Below are positions 29,320-38,486 of a stretch of 64,000 nt of DNA, piece after piece. The notes beneath the pieces are model-generated. The model was not told where the DNA came from, ran no database searches, and worked only from the letters and a program-made list of their open reading frames with translations. Source of the stretch: Solidesulfovibrio sp. Its GTDB lineage: Bacteria; Desulfobacterota; Desulfovibrionia; Desulfovibrionales; Desulfovibrionaceae. Position numbers and translations under genes: made by a program. Position 1 is the first letter of the stretch; the number at the start of each line of letters is the position of its first letter. Where the stretch lies: assembly GCF_038562415.1 (NCBI RefSeq), contig NZ_JBCFBA010000005.1, positions 65,519-129,518 on the forward strand, given 5' to 3'.

Positions 29320-30213
29320 ATGCAGTCCGGCACTGTGTACAATATCCAGCGCATGTCCACCCAGGACGGGCCTGGCATGCGCACTACCGTGTTTCTGAAG
29401 GGATGTCCCTTGCATTGCCTCTGGTGCAGCAATCCAGAATCGCAAAGTTTTCAACAGCAACTTCTGGTTTTTGACAATCTCTGCCGTGGCTGCGGCAAAT
29501 GCATGGAAGTGTGTCCTCACGGAGCTGTCATTAAAAACGGAGAACTCTACGGCAGAGACATTTCCATTTGCCACGACTGCGGTGTCTGCGCGACAGCTTG
29601 TCCGGCAAAGGCCCGCATCATGTCCGGAACGAGCATGACCGTAGAGGAAGTGATGCAGGTCGTGCGCAAAGACAGCCTCTTTTACGGCAATTCTGGCGGC
29701 GGCGTCACTTTCGGCGGCGGCGAGCCCACCAGCGCTGGCGAATTCCTCATCGCCCTTCTGCACGCCTGCCGCCAAGAGGGTTACCATACCTGCGTCGACA
29801 CCTGCGGCCACTGCGCGCCGGAACAATTCAAGAAAGTGCTGGACCTGGCGGAACTGCTGCTTTTCGACTGCAAGCACATGAACCCCGAGCAGCATCGGCG
29901 TCTCACCGGCCAGGACAATGGCCTGATCATCGCCAACCTGCGCGAAGCGATGCGTGCGAGCGTGCCCGTGCGCATCCGCGTTCCGCTCATGCCCGGCCTC
30001 AACGACTCCGACGACAACATCGCCGCCATGGCCGCCCTGTTGCACGAGTTCGACAGGCGCGACGTGGATGTGCTGCCATGCCATGCGTTCGGGAAAAGCA
30101 AGTATGCGGCTCTCGGTCACCATGCGCCCGACCTGGCTGCCTATGAACCGAATGCATTGAAAGAGGTTCTGGACAGATTCCGCCGGCATGATCTCAACAT
30201 CACTATTGTTTGA
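29320..30213 (+). CDS. Glycyl radical enzyme activase (radical SAM), probably for GRE2
   Basis: This 297-residue enzyme has the SAM-cluster triad in GCPLHCLWCSNPE, two ferredoxin-type motifs (CRGCGKCMEVC and CHDCGVCATAC) and the SGGGVTFGGGE motif. The start at 29320 (MQSGTVYNIQRM) has AAGGAG 8 nt upstream; the Met at 29290 has no such site. GRE2 has no activase beside it, and this one is on the other side of the shared regulator, so the pairing is likely. It is followed after 31 nt by a HesB-like gene. Confidence 0.92.
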   Translation: MQSGTVYNIQRMSTQDGPGMRTTVFLKGCPLHCLWCSNPESQSFQQQLLVFDNLCRGCGKCMEVCPHGAVIKNGELYGRDISICHDCGVCATACPAKARIMSGTSMTVEEVMQVVRKDSLFYGNSGGGVTFGGGEPTSAGEFLIALLHACRQEGYHTCVDTCGHCAPEQFKKVLDLAELLLFDCKHMNPEQHRRLTGQDNGLIIANLREAMRASVPVRIRVPLMPGLNDSDDNIAAMAALLHEFDRRDVDVLPCHAFGKSKYAALGHHAPDLAAYEPNALKEVLDRFRRHDLNITIV

Positions 30214-30244
30214 TGCTCCGCAAACAGTAGACGATGACAATTCC

Positions 30245-30562
30245 ATGGTCTCGATAAAACTGACAAACGAAGCCGCCTTGCACCTTCGGAGACAGCTGGC
30301 GCAAGTCGGCGGCGGCGCCGGCATACATATTTGCCGGTGCGAATTCGGTGCGCCTGGCTGTGGACAAACACTAATGAATCTTGTCGTGGCGCAATGCAAG
30401 GATGGCGATGAGGAAAGCAAAGCCCTGGGAATTCCCTTTTCCGTCGACAGCGACATCCTGGCTGTATACGGAAGCAGCTTTTCCGTATTTCTCGATGACA
30501 GCGGATTCCCGACAGTACGTGTGATTCAAAAAATAGCAAACTGCATTCGAGCCGTACGATAA
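30245..30562 (+). CDS. HesB-like small protein (activase-associated)
   Basis: This 105-residue protein begins MVSIKLTNEAALHLRRQL, a HesB-type start. The Cys-rich segment CRCEFGAPGCGQTLMNLVV occupies the place of the Cys/Sec segment in the other copies. The later ALGIPFSVDSDILAVYGSSFSVFLDDSG matches the LPFVINKELVEQYGENFSVVLD part of the GRE2-linked copies. It is co-transcribed with the activase and is the most diverged of the five paralogues in the window. Confidence 0.72.
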   Translation: MVSIKLTNEAALHLRRQLAQVGGGAGIHICRCEFGAPGCGQTLMNLVVAQCKDGDEESKALGIPFSVDSDILAVYGSSFSVFLDDSGFPTVRVIQKIANCIRAVR

Positions 30563-30771
30563 ATTACTTGATATAGATCAGAATGCCGGCATGTCGACGC
30601 GACCTGAATGCCGACTTCAACCAACGTAAAAGGTGGCTAGTCGTGCATGGATCGAATTTACCTGGATATTCAGCATTGGTACGAATGCTATAGTGTCTTG
30701 AGTCGGTAGTGATTTCCGTGTGCCCAACAGGGGATGGCATCCCTAAACTTCTTGGCCAAGGAGCAAGGAAC

Positions 30772-32049
30772 ATGACTGAGGCGCATACTTCCGGGTATCG
30801 GTGGGTTATCTTGGTGCTCGCCTGCATTGCGAGCTTCCCCATGATGGCGGGACTTTCTTCCTTCGGGATCGTCGCTCCGCTTCTGCAACAGAAATTGTCC
30901 TTGACGGCGGACCAGGTGGAAACGGCGGGCAATATCCTGACCTGGGGCCTGTGGTTCGGCTTCGGTCTGTCCAGCTTTTTCATTGCCAGGCTCGGCATCA
31001 AAAAAACGCTGCTCTGCGGTTTGCTCCTCGTGGCCCTGCCGCAATTCCTTATCCCCATGGCCACGTCCTTCCAGGCGGTCCTGGCCCTTCGCGTCATCCA
31101 GGGCCTTTGCAGCATGTGCATCCCGGTCCTGTTCGCCTATGTGGCCGGCAGCGGCTGGTTTTCGGCCCGGGAGGGCGGCATCGCTACCGGGCTTTTCCTC
31201 GGCGGCATCAACTGCGGCGCCTTTTTCGGCGATGCGGTCGCCAACGCCCTCGTGAGCCAGGGCCTCGACACCACCATGTTCGTCATGGGCGCGTTCGCAC
31301 TCGCCGTACTGGCTCTTTGCGCGATGGGCCTGCGGACCCCCGCTGCCGCGACCCAGCCCGCCGCCACGGCCAAGGCCGTCGAGGCAGACGCCGCGGCCGC
31401 GTCCAGGTCGATTTTCGCCTACAAGGAGACCTGGCTGCTGCTGCTGCTTTTCATCCCCATGTGCACCCCGTACTGGGCCGTGCCGATCATCTGGCCGCAA
31501 TACGCCAAGTCCCTGGGCTTTGACGCGGGGCAGATCACCACGATCAACCTTTGGGTGAGCATCGTGGGCTTCATCGCCGTCATCGGCGGCGTGGTCTCGG
31601 ACGGCATGCTGCGCAAGACCGGCAACGTCGTGCGTTCGCGCCTGGGTTGCATCCTGGTCTTCATGATCATCGCCTTCATCGGCATGTTCGCCGCCGCCGG
31701 CGTGGACAGCTTAAGCCCCATGATCCTCACCATGATCCTGGCCGGGGCCTGCTACGCGGCCATCGCCGTCTATTGGACCCTGCTCGGCGTGGTCTATCCC
31801 CCCGATCCCGAACTCAACGGCAAGGCGGCCAGCCTGCTCACCTTCGTCGGCAACAGCCCGGTGGTCTTCCTCACCCCCCTAAGCGCCTGGATCGCCGGCA
31901 AGTCGTCCTGGAGCGCCGCCTTTGTCGAGATGGCCGTGGTCGCCGTCATCGTCATGCTCCCCACGCTCTATGCGCTCAAGAAAATGATCGCGGCGAAGCA
32001 GCGGGGCACACTCGAGCAACGGGCGGCCGCGCAACCGGTGGCCGGTTAG
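30772..32049 (+). CDS. MFS transporter, copy 1
   Basis: This 425-residue carrier has 12 membrane helices. The start at 30772 (MTEAHTSGYRWVILVLACIASFPMM) follows an AAGGAGCAAGG site. Its last 200 residues are nearly identical, also at DNA level, to copy 2 at 37131, while the central cytoplasmic linker differs (Ala-rich here, Asp/Glu-rich in copy 2). It lies after the activase and HesB-like genes, so it probably carries a substrate or product of the GRE2 system. The substrate is unknown. Confidence 0.85.
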   Translation: MTEAHTSGYRWVILVLACIASFPMMAGLSSFGIVAPLLQQKLSLTADQVETAGNILTWGLWFGFGLSSFFIARLGIKKTLLCGLLLVALPQFLIPMATSFQAVLALRVIQGLCSMCIPVLFAYVAGSGWFSAREGGIATGLFLGGINCGAFFGDAVANALVSQGLDTTMFVMGAFALAVLALCAMGLRTPAAATQPAATAKAVEADAAAASRSIFAYKETWLLLLLFIPMCTPYWAVPIIWPQYAKSLGFDAGQITTINLWVSIVGFIAVIGGVVSDGMLRKTGNVVRSRLGCILVFMIIAFIGMFAAAGVDSLSPMILTMILAGACYAAIAVYWTLLGVVYPPDPELNGKAASLLTFVGNSPVVFLTPLSAWIAGKSSWSAAFVEMAVVAVIVMLPTLYALKKMIAAKQRGTLEQRAAAQPVAG

Positions 32050-32192
32050 TCATTCGATGCAACATCGCAAGACTGTCTTCCCTGGCGCCGCGAGAGGAGC
32101 CAGGGGAGGCAGCCTTGGTCCAAAAAACGGTGGCCGTGGACAGTGGCTGTTTCTTTCATCCGGAGACACCCGGGATATGGCGGGGGTGACAG

Positions 32193-33134
32193 ATGCAGGG
32201 GCTTGGACTTTCACGCCTGTATTATGGAGAATACTGCGCCCCGATGCTTGAAAAGCAGTTCCCCGGGCTGGCCGGCCAAGTCGCGGCCGGCCTTGTGGGG
32301 GAGGGCTCGGAGTGTCTGGGCTTGGACGACGCCATATCGCGGGATCACGATTGGGGTGCCGCCGTCTGCTTGTGGCTGAACGCGCGGGACCACCGGCTCC
32401 ACGGGAAGGCCCTCCAGAAGGCGCTGGACGGGCTGCCCGGATGCATACGCGGCTTCCCTGTCCGGCGGGAGTCCCGGTGGGCGACCGGCCGCAGCGGCGT
32501 GCTGGAAATAGGGGCCTTTTATCATAGGCATCTCGGGTTTGGGCGCGGACCGGAATCCCTCCTGGAGTGGCTGCGCACCGACGAGTTCCGGTTAAGCGCC
32601 GCAACCAACGGCGCGGTTTTCGCGGATCCGGCCGGGGAATTCACGGCCATCAGGAACAAGCTGCTGGCGTTTTATCCCGAGGACGTGCGCCTGAAAAAAC
32701 TGGCGGCCCGATGCGCCACCATCGCGCAATCCGGGCAATACAATTTTCCGCGCTGCGTCAGGCGCAAGGAATATGTCGCCGCCGCCATGGCCGAGGCGGA
32801 ATTCATGGACAGTGCCTGCTCGGCCGTATTCCTGCTCAACAGGCGCTACAAGCCTTTCTACAAGTGGATGCACAAGGCCATGCGGTCACTTCCCGTGCTC
32901 GGGAAGGATGTGTTCGACAAGCTTTCTCAATTGCCGGATCTCACAGGTGAAAAGACTTCTATTTACGAGAAGAAAATCGATTTGATCGAAGAGATCGCCT
33001 CCATGCTGCTCACCGAGCTCAGGGCGCAGAAACTTTCCGATGCGACAGGCGATTTTTTGCTTGATCATAGCCTTTCTGTCCAGAGCAAGATACATGATGC
33101 GACCATACGGAAAATAAGTATCTTCGCAGGATGA
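32193..33134 (+). CDS. DUF4037-family protein (nucleotidyltransferase-like)
   Basis: This 313-residue protein fits DUF4037. LGLDDAISRDHDWGAAVCLWL (about residues 43-63) resembles the D-x-D metal site of nucleotidyltransferase-fold proteins, though the family function is not established. The C-terminal half is alpha-helical with RRKEYVAAAMAEAEF and NRRYKPFYKWMHKAM. A GGGGGTGAC site precedes the ATG. DUF4125 follows directly; the two families are often neighbours, which supports a joint function. Confidence 0.72.
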   Translation: MQGLGLSRLYYGEYCAPMLEKQFPGLAGQVAAGLVGEGSECLGLDDAISRDHDWGAAVCLWLNARDHRLHGKALQKALDGLPGCIRGFPVRRESRWATGRSGVLEIGAFYHRHLGFGRGPESLLEWLRTDEFRLSAATNGAVFADPAGEFTAIRNKLLAFYPEDVRLKKLAARCATIAQSGQYNFPRCVRRKEYVAAAMAEAEFMDSACSAVFLLNRRYKPFYKWMHKAMRSLPVLGKDVFDKLSQLPDLTGEKTSIYEKKIDLIEEIASMLLTELRAQKLSDATGDFLLDHSLSVQSKIHDATIRKISIFAG

Positions 33135-33158
33135 TCCGAAATGCAAAGGAGTCTTGGC

Positions 33159-33761
33159 ATGAAAAAGCCCATCATAGAGGAAATCATCGGACGGGAATGG
33201 GAAATGTTTTCCAACGTGTCCAACGCAGGAGGGCGGGCCGCCTGCCAACTCGACCCGGTCACCTTCGGCATCATGCGGCGCAGTCAAGCGGTTGGCTGGC
33301 CCGAAGACCTGCTGGAAAGCTACCGGGAAGACCTGGCGGTGGCGCAACGCGACGGCAGAAACCTCATGAGCGAGAAATACGCGCGCATGATGGAATCCAC
33401 CGTCCCCCGCGAATATGCGGCGATCGCCGACAGACTGCCCGGGATCGACGGGGAGACGCTCCGCCTGATCGAGGAGATTGTCGCCATCAATGTGCAATGG
33501 AAGGAAGAAGCGGCAGACCGATATCCCATCCTCAACAGCAGGGGAAGGCCCATCCATGCGAAAAATGATACGGCCTACGCCACCTCTTTCGAAACGTATC
33601 TGAAAGGGGAACTGAAGACCTATTCCCCCACGACCATACGGCTCTTGCACAAGCATACGCTGGACATGAAAAAAAACGGCCTGAACGAAATCGAGGCGAA
33701 CCTCCTCAATCAAGTGAAACAGTACGGCTACGCATCCTTAAACGAGGCCGAAGGCGTGTAA
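33159..33761 (+). CDS. DUF4125-family protein
   Basis: This 200-residue, mostly helical protein has the DUF4125 pattern: IIEEIIGREWEMFSNVSNAGGRAACQ at the N-terminus and FETYLKGELKTYSPTTIRLLHKH near residue 150. The start at 33159 has AAAGGAG 8 nt upstream; the Met at 33141 has no site. It is the last gene of the activase, HesB-like, MFS, DUF4037, DUF4125 series. Function is unknown. Confidence 0.75.
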   Translation: MKKPIIEEIIGREWEMFSNVSNAGGRAACQLDPVTFGIMRRSQAVGWPEDLLESYREDLAVAQRDGRNLMSEKYARMMESTVPREYAAIADRLPGIDGETLRLIEEIVAINVQWKEEAADRYPILNSRGRPIHAKNDTAYATSFETYLKGELKTYSPTTIRLLHKHTLDMKKNGLNEIEANLLNQVKQYGYASLNEAEGV

Positions 33762-33997
33762 TGAAGGCGTGTTCTGGGCCTGTCCTGGAGTCCAGGTGCA
33801 GGCTGGCCGGTTCATCGCCCCCACGGCCTCGACTGTCCGTTGGACGCCGGGCAGTCTGAAAACCCTTCCAGCCCCTGTGCCCAGGCAGGTGGCGGCTGCC
33901 GCGCTTGAACGAGGCGCGACGGCACGACTATCTGCCGTGCATGCGGCTGCATTCGCCGCTCTTCCAACACGGCACTTGCCTTATTGCCAAATAGAAG

Positions 33998-34040
33998 CCG
34001 GGAAGCATGCAAGGTGCTTCCCGGAAATATATTTTTTTTA
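33998..34040 (+). terminator. Rho-independent terminator of the activase/MFS/DUF4125 operon
   Basis: CCGGGAAGCA (33998-34007) pairs with TGCTTCCCGG (34015-34024), and a run of eight T follows at about 34032. It lies about 240 nt after the DUF4125 stop; the spacer holds no convincing ORF. Confidence 0.85.
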
Positions 34041-34283
34041 TCCACACCATGACTCTTATCTTCTCCATTATATTTTATTTCTTTATATTACGCCGACATA
34101 TTATCAATGTCTGCATATTATAATTTATATGTACATGCATATGTCTTCCATATTGAAGAATTTTTTACATATTGCATACTTCCTTTTATGCAATATTCTC
34201 TCATTGTTATAAACAGTCTTTCTACGGAATCCGACAAATCTTTTTAATAAGTACTGACAAGGCTAATTTGTAACTATCCTGAT

Positions 34284-34317
34284 ACACATTGCACCATCTT
34301 CGGGGCAATGTGTTTTT
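34284..34317 (+). terminator. Second terminator in an AT-rich intergenic region
   Basis: ACACATTGC (34284-34292) and GCAATGTGT (34305-34313) form a stem followed by five T. No gene lies between this and the terminator at 33998. It may end a small unannotated RNA or insulate the porin promoter. The surrounding 34030-34480 stretch is markedly AT-rich and has no conserved ORF. Confidence 0.65.
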
Positions 34318-34477
34318 GGCCATAAAACACAACGTTTCAATTTTTCCCATAAAAACAGTTGATTACAAATAAAAACACAGTGGTGTTGCACCGCACCGTT
34401 TCCGTTGTCCCACCTGCCAGGGCTGAACCAGCCTCCCGCATTCTCAATAATATACTGTAAATATAAAGTTTTTTACA

Positions 34478-34493
34478 TGGCACCTATTTTGCT
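34478..34493 (+). promoter_or_regulatory. Sigma-54 promoter of the porin gene
   Basis: TGGCACCTATTTTGCT is a perfect -24/-12 match. The porin ATG is 438 nt downstream. The leader (34494-34931) shows no conserved ORF. Confidence 0.85.
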
Positions 34494-34931
34494 GAGTGCA
34501 AAAGAAACGAACGAAAAATTTGATCGGAAAGGGCATCGGTAACACGTTTCGAGACCTCTGAAAGCATGACCTCCTGCGAACCGGTGTTGCAGGCTGGTCC
34601 CTTTCTTACGGCCGCAAGGGCATCCGCGTCGGTGCGCCCTGATGGCGGCCGCGGCCGGCGGGGCAGGGACGGCCGTCCATCCCTGCCTGCATCGCATTCC
34701 GGTTGCTGCGCCCGGTCTTCGCCAAGGCCGGACGCCGACCGGAACGCCCAGGGACGAGGAGCAAAAGCCGGCTTGGGCAATGTCCGGCCAACCGCATGCA
34801 CATGAGGTGCGAAGCGACAGCGCGCATCCGCGATAATCAAGAACGTGGCCTGTGCCGCGCCCCATCCGGATAGCCAAGCCGGCTATCGGAAGGAGCGCCC
34901 CCTGCAACCAGCAAACGTGGAGGAAGGATTG

Positions 34932-36407
34932 ATGCGAAGAATTGCCCTGTCTTTGTTGCTCGCCGCCCTGGTCATGGGAACGGCGACGTCGGCGCAGGCC
35001 GCAACCGAGGTCCGCATGGTGGGCGAAAGCATGATTTTCGGAAACTACTTCGCCAACCAGAACTTCACCGGCTGGAACAGGCCGTCGTGGACCAGCCCCA
35101 CGCCGACCTGGACCGGCGCCGGCACCCAGACCGAGGACCGCTTCCAGATATGGGAGCGTTTTCGCGTGCGCACGGACTTCATCGCCAATGAGGCCGTGAA
35201 GTTCCGCCTGGGACTGCATATCCAGGACATCTGGGGCCATGGCACCTTCACCGCCGCCAACCCGACCACGGCCATCCAGGTCTACCAGGCCTTCCTGCAA
35301 TTCAAGTTGCCCAACTGCGATGCCGAGGTCACGGCCGGCTTGCAAGACATGTCCCTGCCGTCCAGCGACCTTTTCTACCAGTCCGTGGTCTGGGGCGGCG
35401 ACCGCGCCGCCGCCCTCGTCGTCAAGGCCACGCTCATCCCCGACACCCTGGGGGTCACCGCCGGCTTTTCCCGGTTGATCGATACCAACAGGACGTTCGA
35501 CGGGTCCACGACCCAGGTCGGCGACGAGTTGGACCTGTACTTCCTGACCCTGCCCATCACCACCACGGCGTTCAAGACCACGCCCTGGGCTGCCGCCACC
35601 GTGGCCGGCCGGGATGTCAACTATTATACCAACGCCTCCTACGGGAACTCGGCCTTTGCCGAAAACCTGCTCTCCGCCGGGACACTGCTCGCGCCGACCA
35701 AGTGGAAAAACAACCAGAACGCCTATTTCTGGGTCGGCGACGCCTTCGAGATCACGGCCCTCGACCCTGTCAGGTTCTACGGCGACGTGATCTACGGCGC
35801 CGGGGCCATGGCCGACAGCAAAAAGAGCAAGCGCGCGGGTTGGTTCATCGACTTCGGCGCCGAATACACGGGATTTGACATCCTTACACCGAAGGCTTTC
35901 GGCTGGTGGTCCACCGGCGAAGACAAGTCCAACCGCAACGGCAGCGAGCGGCTGCCCACCCTCGACGGTTGCTGGGGCCCGGGCAACAGCTTCCTGTTCG
36001 ACAACAACCAGGACCTCTACATGAACAGCAACATGGGGATGAGCGCCGTGGGCAGTTGGGGCCTGGGCGCCTCCCTGGACAATGTCTCCTTCATGGAGAA
36101 ACTGTCCCACCGCCTGACCTTCATCTACCTCCAGGGCAACAACTCGGCCAGGGCCATCCGCTCCCTGAACGCCCTCCTCGGGAGCAACCCCTACTTCCAG
36201 ATGGGCCACGATCTGACCACGAACGAACATGTGCTCGGCGTGAACTTCGACAACAAGTACATGCTCTACGAAAACCTGGCCCTGCTTCTTGAAACGGGCT
36301 GGGCGCACGGCGAATTCCAGAAGAGCGTCTGGGGCAAGCGCCTTGTCGACGCTTCCCGCGACGGGGATACTTGGAAAGTCGCTTTCGGCTTCCAATACAA
36401 GTTCTGA
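34932..36407 (+). CDS. Outer-membrane porin, Desulfovibrio-type
   Basis: This 491-residue protein has a signal peptide (MRRIALSLLLAALVMGTATSAQA) and beta-barrel composition, with alternating hydrophobic residues and many Gly, Asn and aromatics. It ends in a terminal Phe (VAFGFQYKF), the Omp85 recognition signature. It resembles the homotrimeric porins abundant in Desulfovibrio. The start at 34932 follows GAGGAAGG. With its own sigma-54 promoter beside two MFS genes, it probably admits the same substrates across the outer membrane. Confidence 0.85.
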   Translation: MRRIALSLLLAALVMGTATSAQAATEVRMVGESMIFGNYFANQNFTGWNRPSWTSPTPTWTGAGTQTEDRFQIWERFRVRTDFIANEAVKFRLGLHIQDIWGHGTFTAANPTTAIQVYQAFLQFKLPNCDAEVTAGLQDMSLPSSDLFYQSVVWGGDRAAALVVKATLIPDTLGVTAGFSRLIDTNRTFDGSTTQVGDELDLYFLTLPITTTAFKTTPWAAATVAGRDVNYYTNASYGNSAFAENLLSAGTLLAPTKWKNNQNAYFWVGDAFEITALDPVRFYGDVIYGAGAMADSKKSKRAGWFIDFGAEYTGFDILTPKAFGWWSTGEDKSNRNGSERLPTLDGCWGPGNSFLFDNNQDLYMNSNMGMSAVGSWGLGASLDNVSFMEKLSHRLTFIYLQGNNSARAIRSLNALLGSNPYFQMGHDLTTNEHVLGVNFDNKYMLYENLALLLETGWAHGEFQKSVWGKRLVDASRDGDTWKVAFGFQYKF

Positions 36408-36435
36408 CAACGGCTTTCGCGCACCTCCCTAACCT

Positions 36436-36465
36436 GGCCGGGGTCTTCGGACTCCGGCCTTTTTT
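36436..36465 (+). terminator. Rho-independent terminator after the porin gene
   Basis: GGCCGGGGTC-TTCG-GACTCCGGCC forms a stem with a stable TTCG tetraloop, followed by six T. Confidence 0.92.
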
Positions 36466-36735
36466 GTTGCAGGAAGCAGCCCGTTGCCGCCGACACGGCC
36501 GCTGCGGCGGCAGTGCGAAGCCCCTCCGGAGTCTCCTTCCGGTACGATCCGCACCATTTCCGGTACAGTTTGACGGGAAAAAAACGTTATGCCAATTCAT
36601 TTTAACAAATTAATTCAGAGTGTTGCATTATACAGCAGCGACGTGCTGTCACGCGGTGTCCTTCCATCACGATTTACCCCTTCGGTGCATCCGCATTCTG
36701 ACGCCTAATCATTGGAGAATATTTATTATTTCAAT

Positions 36736-36751
36736 TGGCACAGGCCTTGCT
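36736..36751 (+). promoter_or_regulatory. Sigma-54 promoter of the MFS copy 2/clpA-like/hypAB unit
   Basis: TGGCACAGGCCTTGCT is a perfect -24/-12 match. The MFS start is 379 nt downstream; the leader 36752-37130 has no convincing ORF. Confidence 0.85.
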
Positions 36752-37130
36752 TTAAATAAAAAAATCGAGCGTGGAAAACCAGTGACCGCAGAAGCGAGGA
36801 ACGTTGCATGCAAGCTGGAGCGAAAATCGGCATGCAGCCGCTCTGCTTCCGTCGACTCCTCGCGAAATCGATACCGGACCGATGCACACAACGGTATGAC
36901 CAGGCTCGTGAATCCTCCTCAATATCATCCACTCCGGATTGCATGCATGCGATCGGCTCGAACCTCTCCCGCACCGATCATGCGGGAGGCCGACAAAGCG
37001 GACCTGCATCGCTTCGCCCGGAAATGGTCGGCTTTGGCGTCGACGCCGTGCTGGGCGTGCCCCGACGCACATCCCGTTCGCCCGGAAAGGGAACATCCCC
37101 TCTAAACCTCTTGGACAAGGAGCGAGGAAC

Positions 37131-38405
37131 ATGGCTGACGCGAAATCGTCCGGATATCGATGGGTGATCCTGGTGCTCGCGTGCATCGCGAGCTTTCCCA
37201 TGATGGCGGGACTGTCCTCCTTCGGGATCATCGCCCCGCAGTTGCAGCAAAAACTGTCCCTGACGGCGGATCAAGTGGGCACGGCCGGAAACATCCTGAC
37301 CTGGGGCCTGTGGTTCGGCTTCGGGGTGTCCAGTTTTTTCATCGCCAGGCTGGGCATCAAGAAGACGCTGCTGTGCGGCCTCGTGTTCGTGGCCGTGCCC
37401 CAGTTTCTCATTCCCCTGGCGAGCTCCTTTGAAGTGATCCTGGCCCTTCGCGTCATCCAGGGCCTTTGCAGCATGTGCATCCCGGTCCTGTTCGCCTATG
37501 TGGCCGGCAGCGGCTGGTTCTCGGCCCGGGAAGGCGGCATCGCCACCGGGCTTTTCCTCGGCGGCATCAACTGCGGCGCCTTTTTCGGCGATGCCGTGGC
37601 CAATGCCCTGGCGAGCCGCGGCATGAACGCCACCATGTTCTTTTTCGGGGCCTTCGCCCTGGCGGTGCTCGTCCTGAGCGCCCTTGGCCTCAAGACCCCC
37701 TCCCGGATCGACGAGGACGACGACGAGGACGACAGCCCGGCGGAGGCGGCCACGGCGGCCAAATCGGTTTTCGCCTACAAGGAGACCTGGCTGCTGCTGC
37801 TGCTTTTCATCCCCATGTGCACCCCGTACTGGGCCGTGCCGATCATCTGGCCGCAATACGCCAAGTCCCTGGGCTTTGACGCCGGGCAGATCACCACGAT
37901 CAACCTTTGGGTGAGCATCGTGGGCTTCATCGCCGTCATCGGCGGCGTGGTCTCGGACGGCATGCTGCGCAAGACCGGCAACGTCGTGCGCTCGCGCCTG
38001 GGCTGCATCCTGGTCTTCATGATCATCGCCTTCATCGGCATGTTCGCCGCCGCCGGCGTGGACAGCTTAAGCCCCATGATCCTCACCATGATCCTGGCCG
38101 GGGCCTGCTACGCGGCCATCGCCGTCTATTGGACCCTGCTCGGCGTGGTCTATCCCCCCGATCCCGAACTCAACGGCAAGGCGGCCAGCCTGCTCACCTT
38201 CGTCGGCAACAGCCCGGTGGTCTTCCTCACCCCCCTAAGCGCCTGGATCGCCGGCAAGTCGTCCTGGAGCGCCGCCTTTGTCGAGATGGCCGTGGTCGCC
38301 GTCATCGTCATGCTCCCCACGCTCTATGCGCTCAAGAAAATGATCGCGGCGAAGCGGCGCGGCTCCGCCTATCCCGGCGTGGCGGCGGATCCGGTGGCCA
38401 ACTGA
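37131..38405 (+). CDS. MFS transporter, copy 2
   Basis: This 424-residue carrier is a paralogue of the MFS gene at 30772. The two share the N-terminal YRWVILVLACIASFPMMAGLSSFG and a similar leader around the ribosome-binding site. From about 37768 to the C-terminus they are nearly identical in DNA. The central linker here is acidic (RIDEDDDEDDSPAE). It heads the unit that continues into clpA-like, Fe-S protein, hypA and hypB. The substrate is unknown. Confidence 0.85.
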   Translation: MADAKSSGYRWVILVLACIASFPMMAGLSSFGIIAPQLQQKLSLTADQVGTAGNILTWGLWFGFGVSSFFIARLGIKKTLLCGLVFVAVPQFLIPLASSFEVILALRVIQGLCSMCIPVLFAYVAGSGWFSAREGGIATGLFLGGINCGAFFGDAVANALASRGMNATMFFFGAFALAVLVLSALGLKTPSRIDEDDDEDDSPAEAATAAKSVFAYKETWLLLLLFIPMCTPYWAVPIIWPQYAKSLGFDAGQITTINLWVSIVGFIAVIGGVVSDGMLRKTGNVVRSRLGCILVFMIIAFIGMFAAAGVDSLSPMILTMILAGACYAAIAVYWTLLGVVYPPDPELNGKAASLLTFVGNSPVVFLTPLSAWIAGKSSWSAAFVEMAVVAVIVMLPTLYALKKMIAAKRRGSAYPGVAADPVAN

Positions 38406-38416
38406 CGCGCGTAAAA

Positions 38417-38463
38417 GGATGTCTCCTCCGCGGCCCGCCAGGGCAAAGCCGGGGGAGACATCC
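38417..38463 (+). repeat. Hairpin between MFS copy 2 and the clpA-like gene
   Basis: GGATGTCTCC (38417-38426) and GGAGACATCC (38454-38463) are perfect 10-nt arms with no T run following. It is probably an attenuator or mRNA stabiliser, as the next gene starts only 23 nt later. Confidence 0.6.
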
Positions 38464-38486
38464 TCGATGCCCGGTGGGGACACACC

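Noticed and set aside
36620-37105. Open frame upstream of MFS copy 2
   Set aside because: It overlaps the sigma-54 promoter, has no ribosome-binding site and shows no protein family features.
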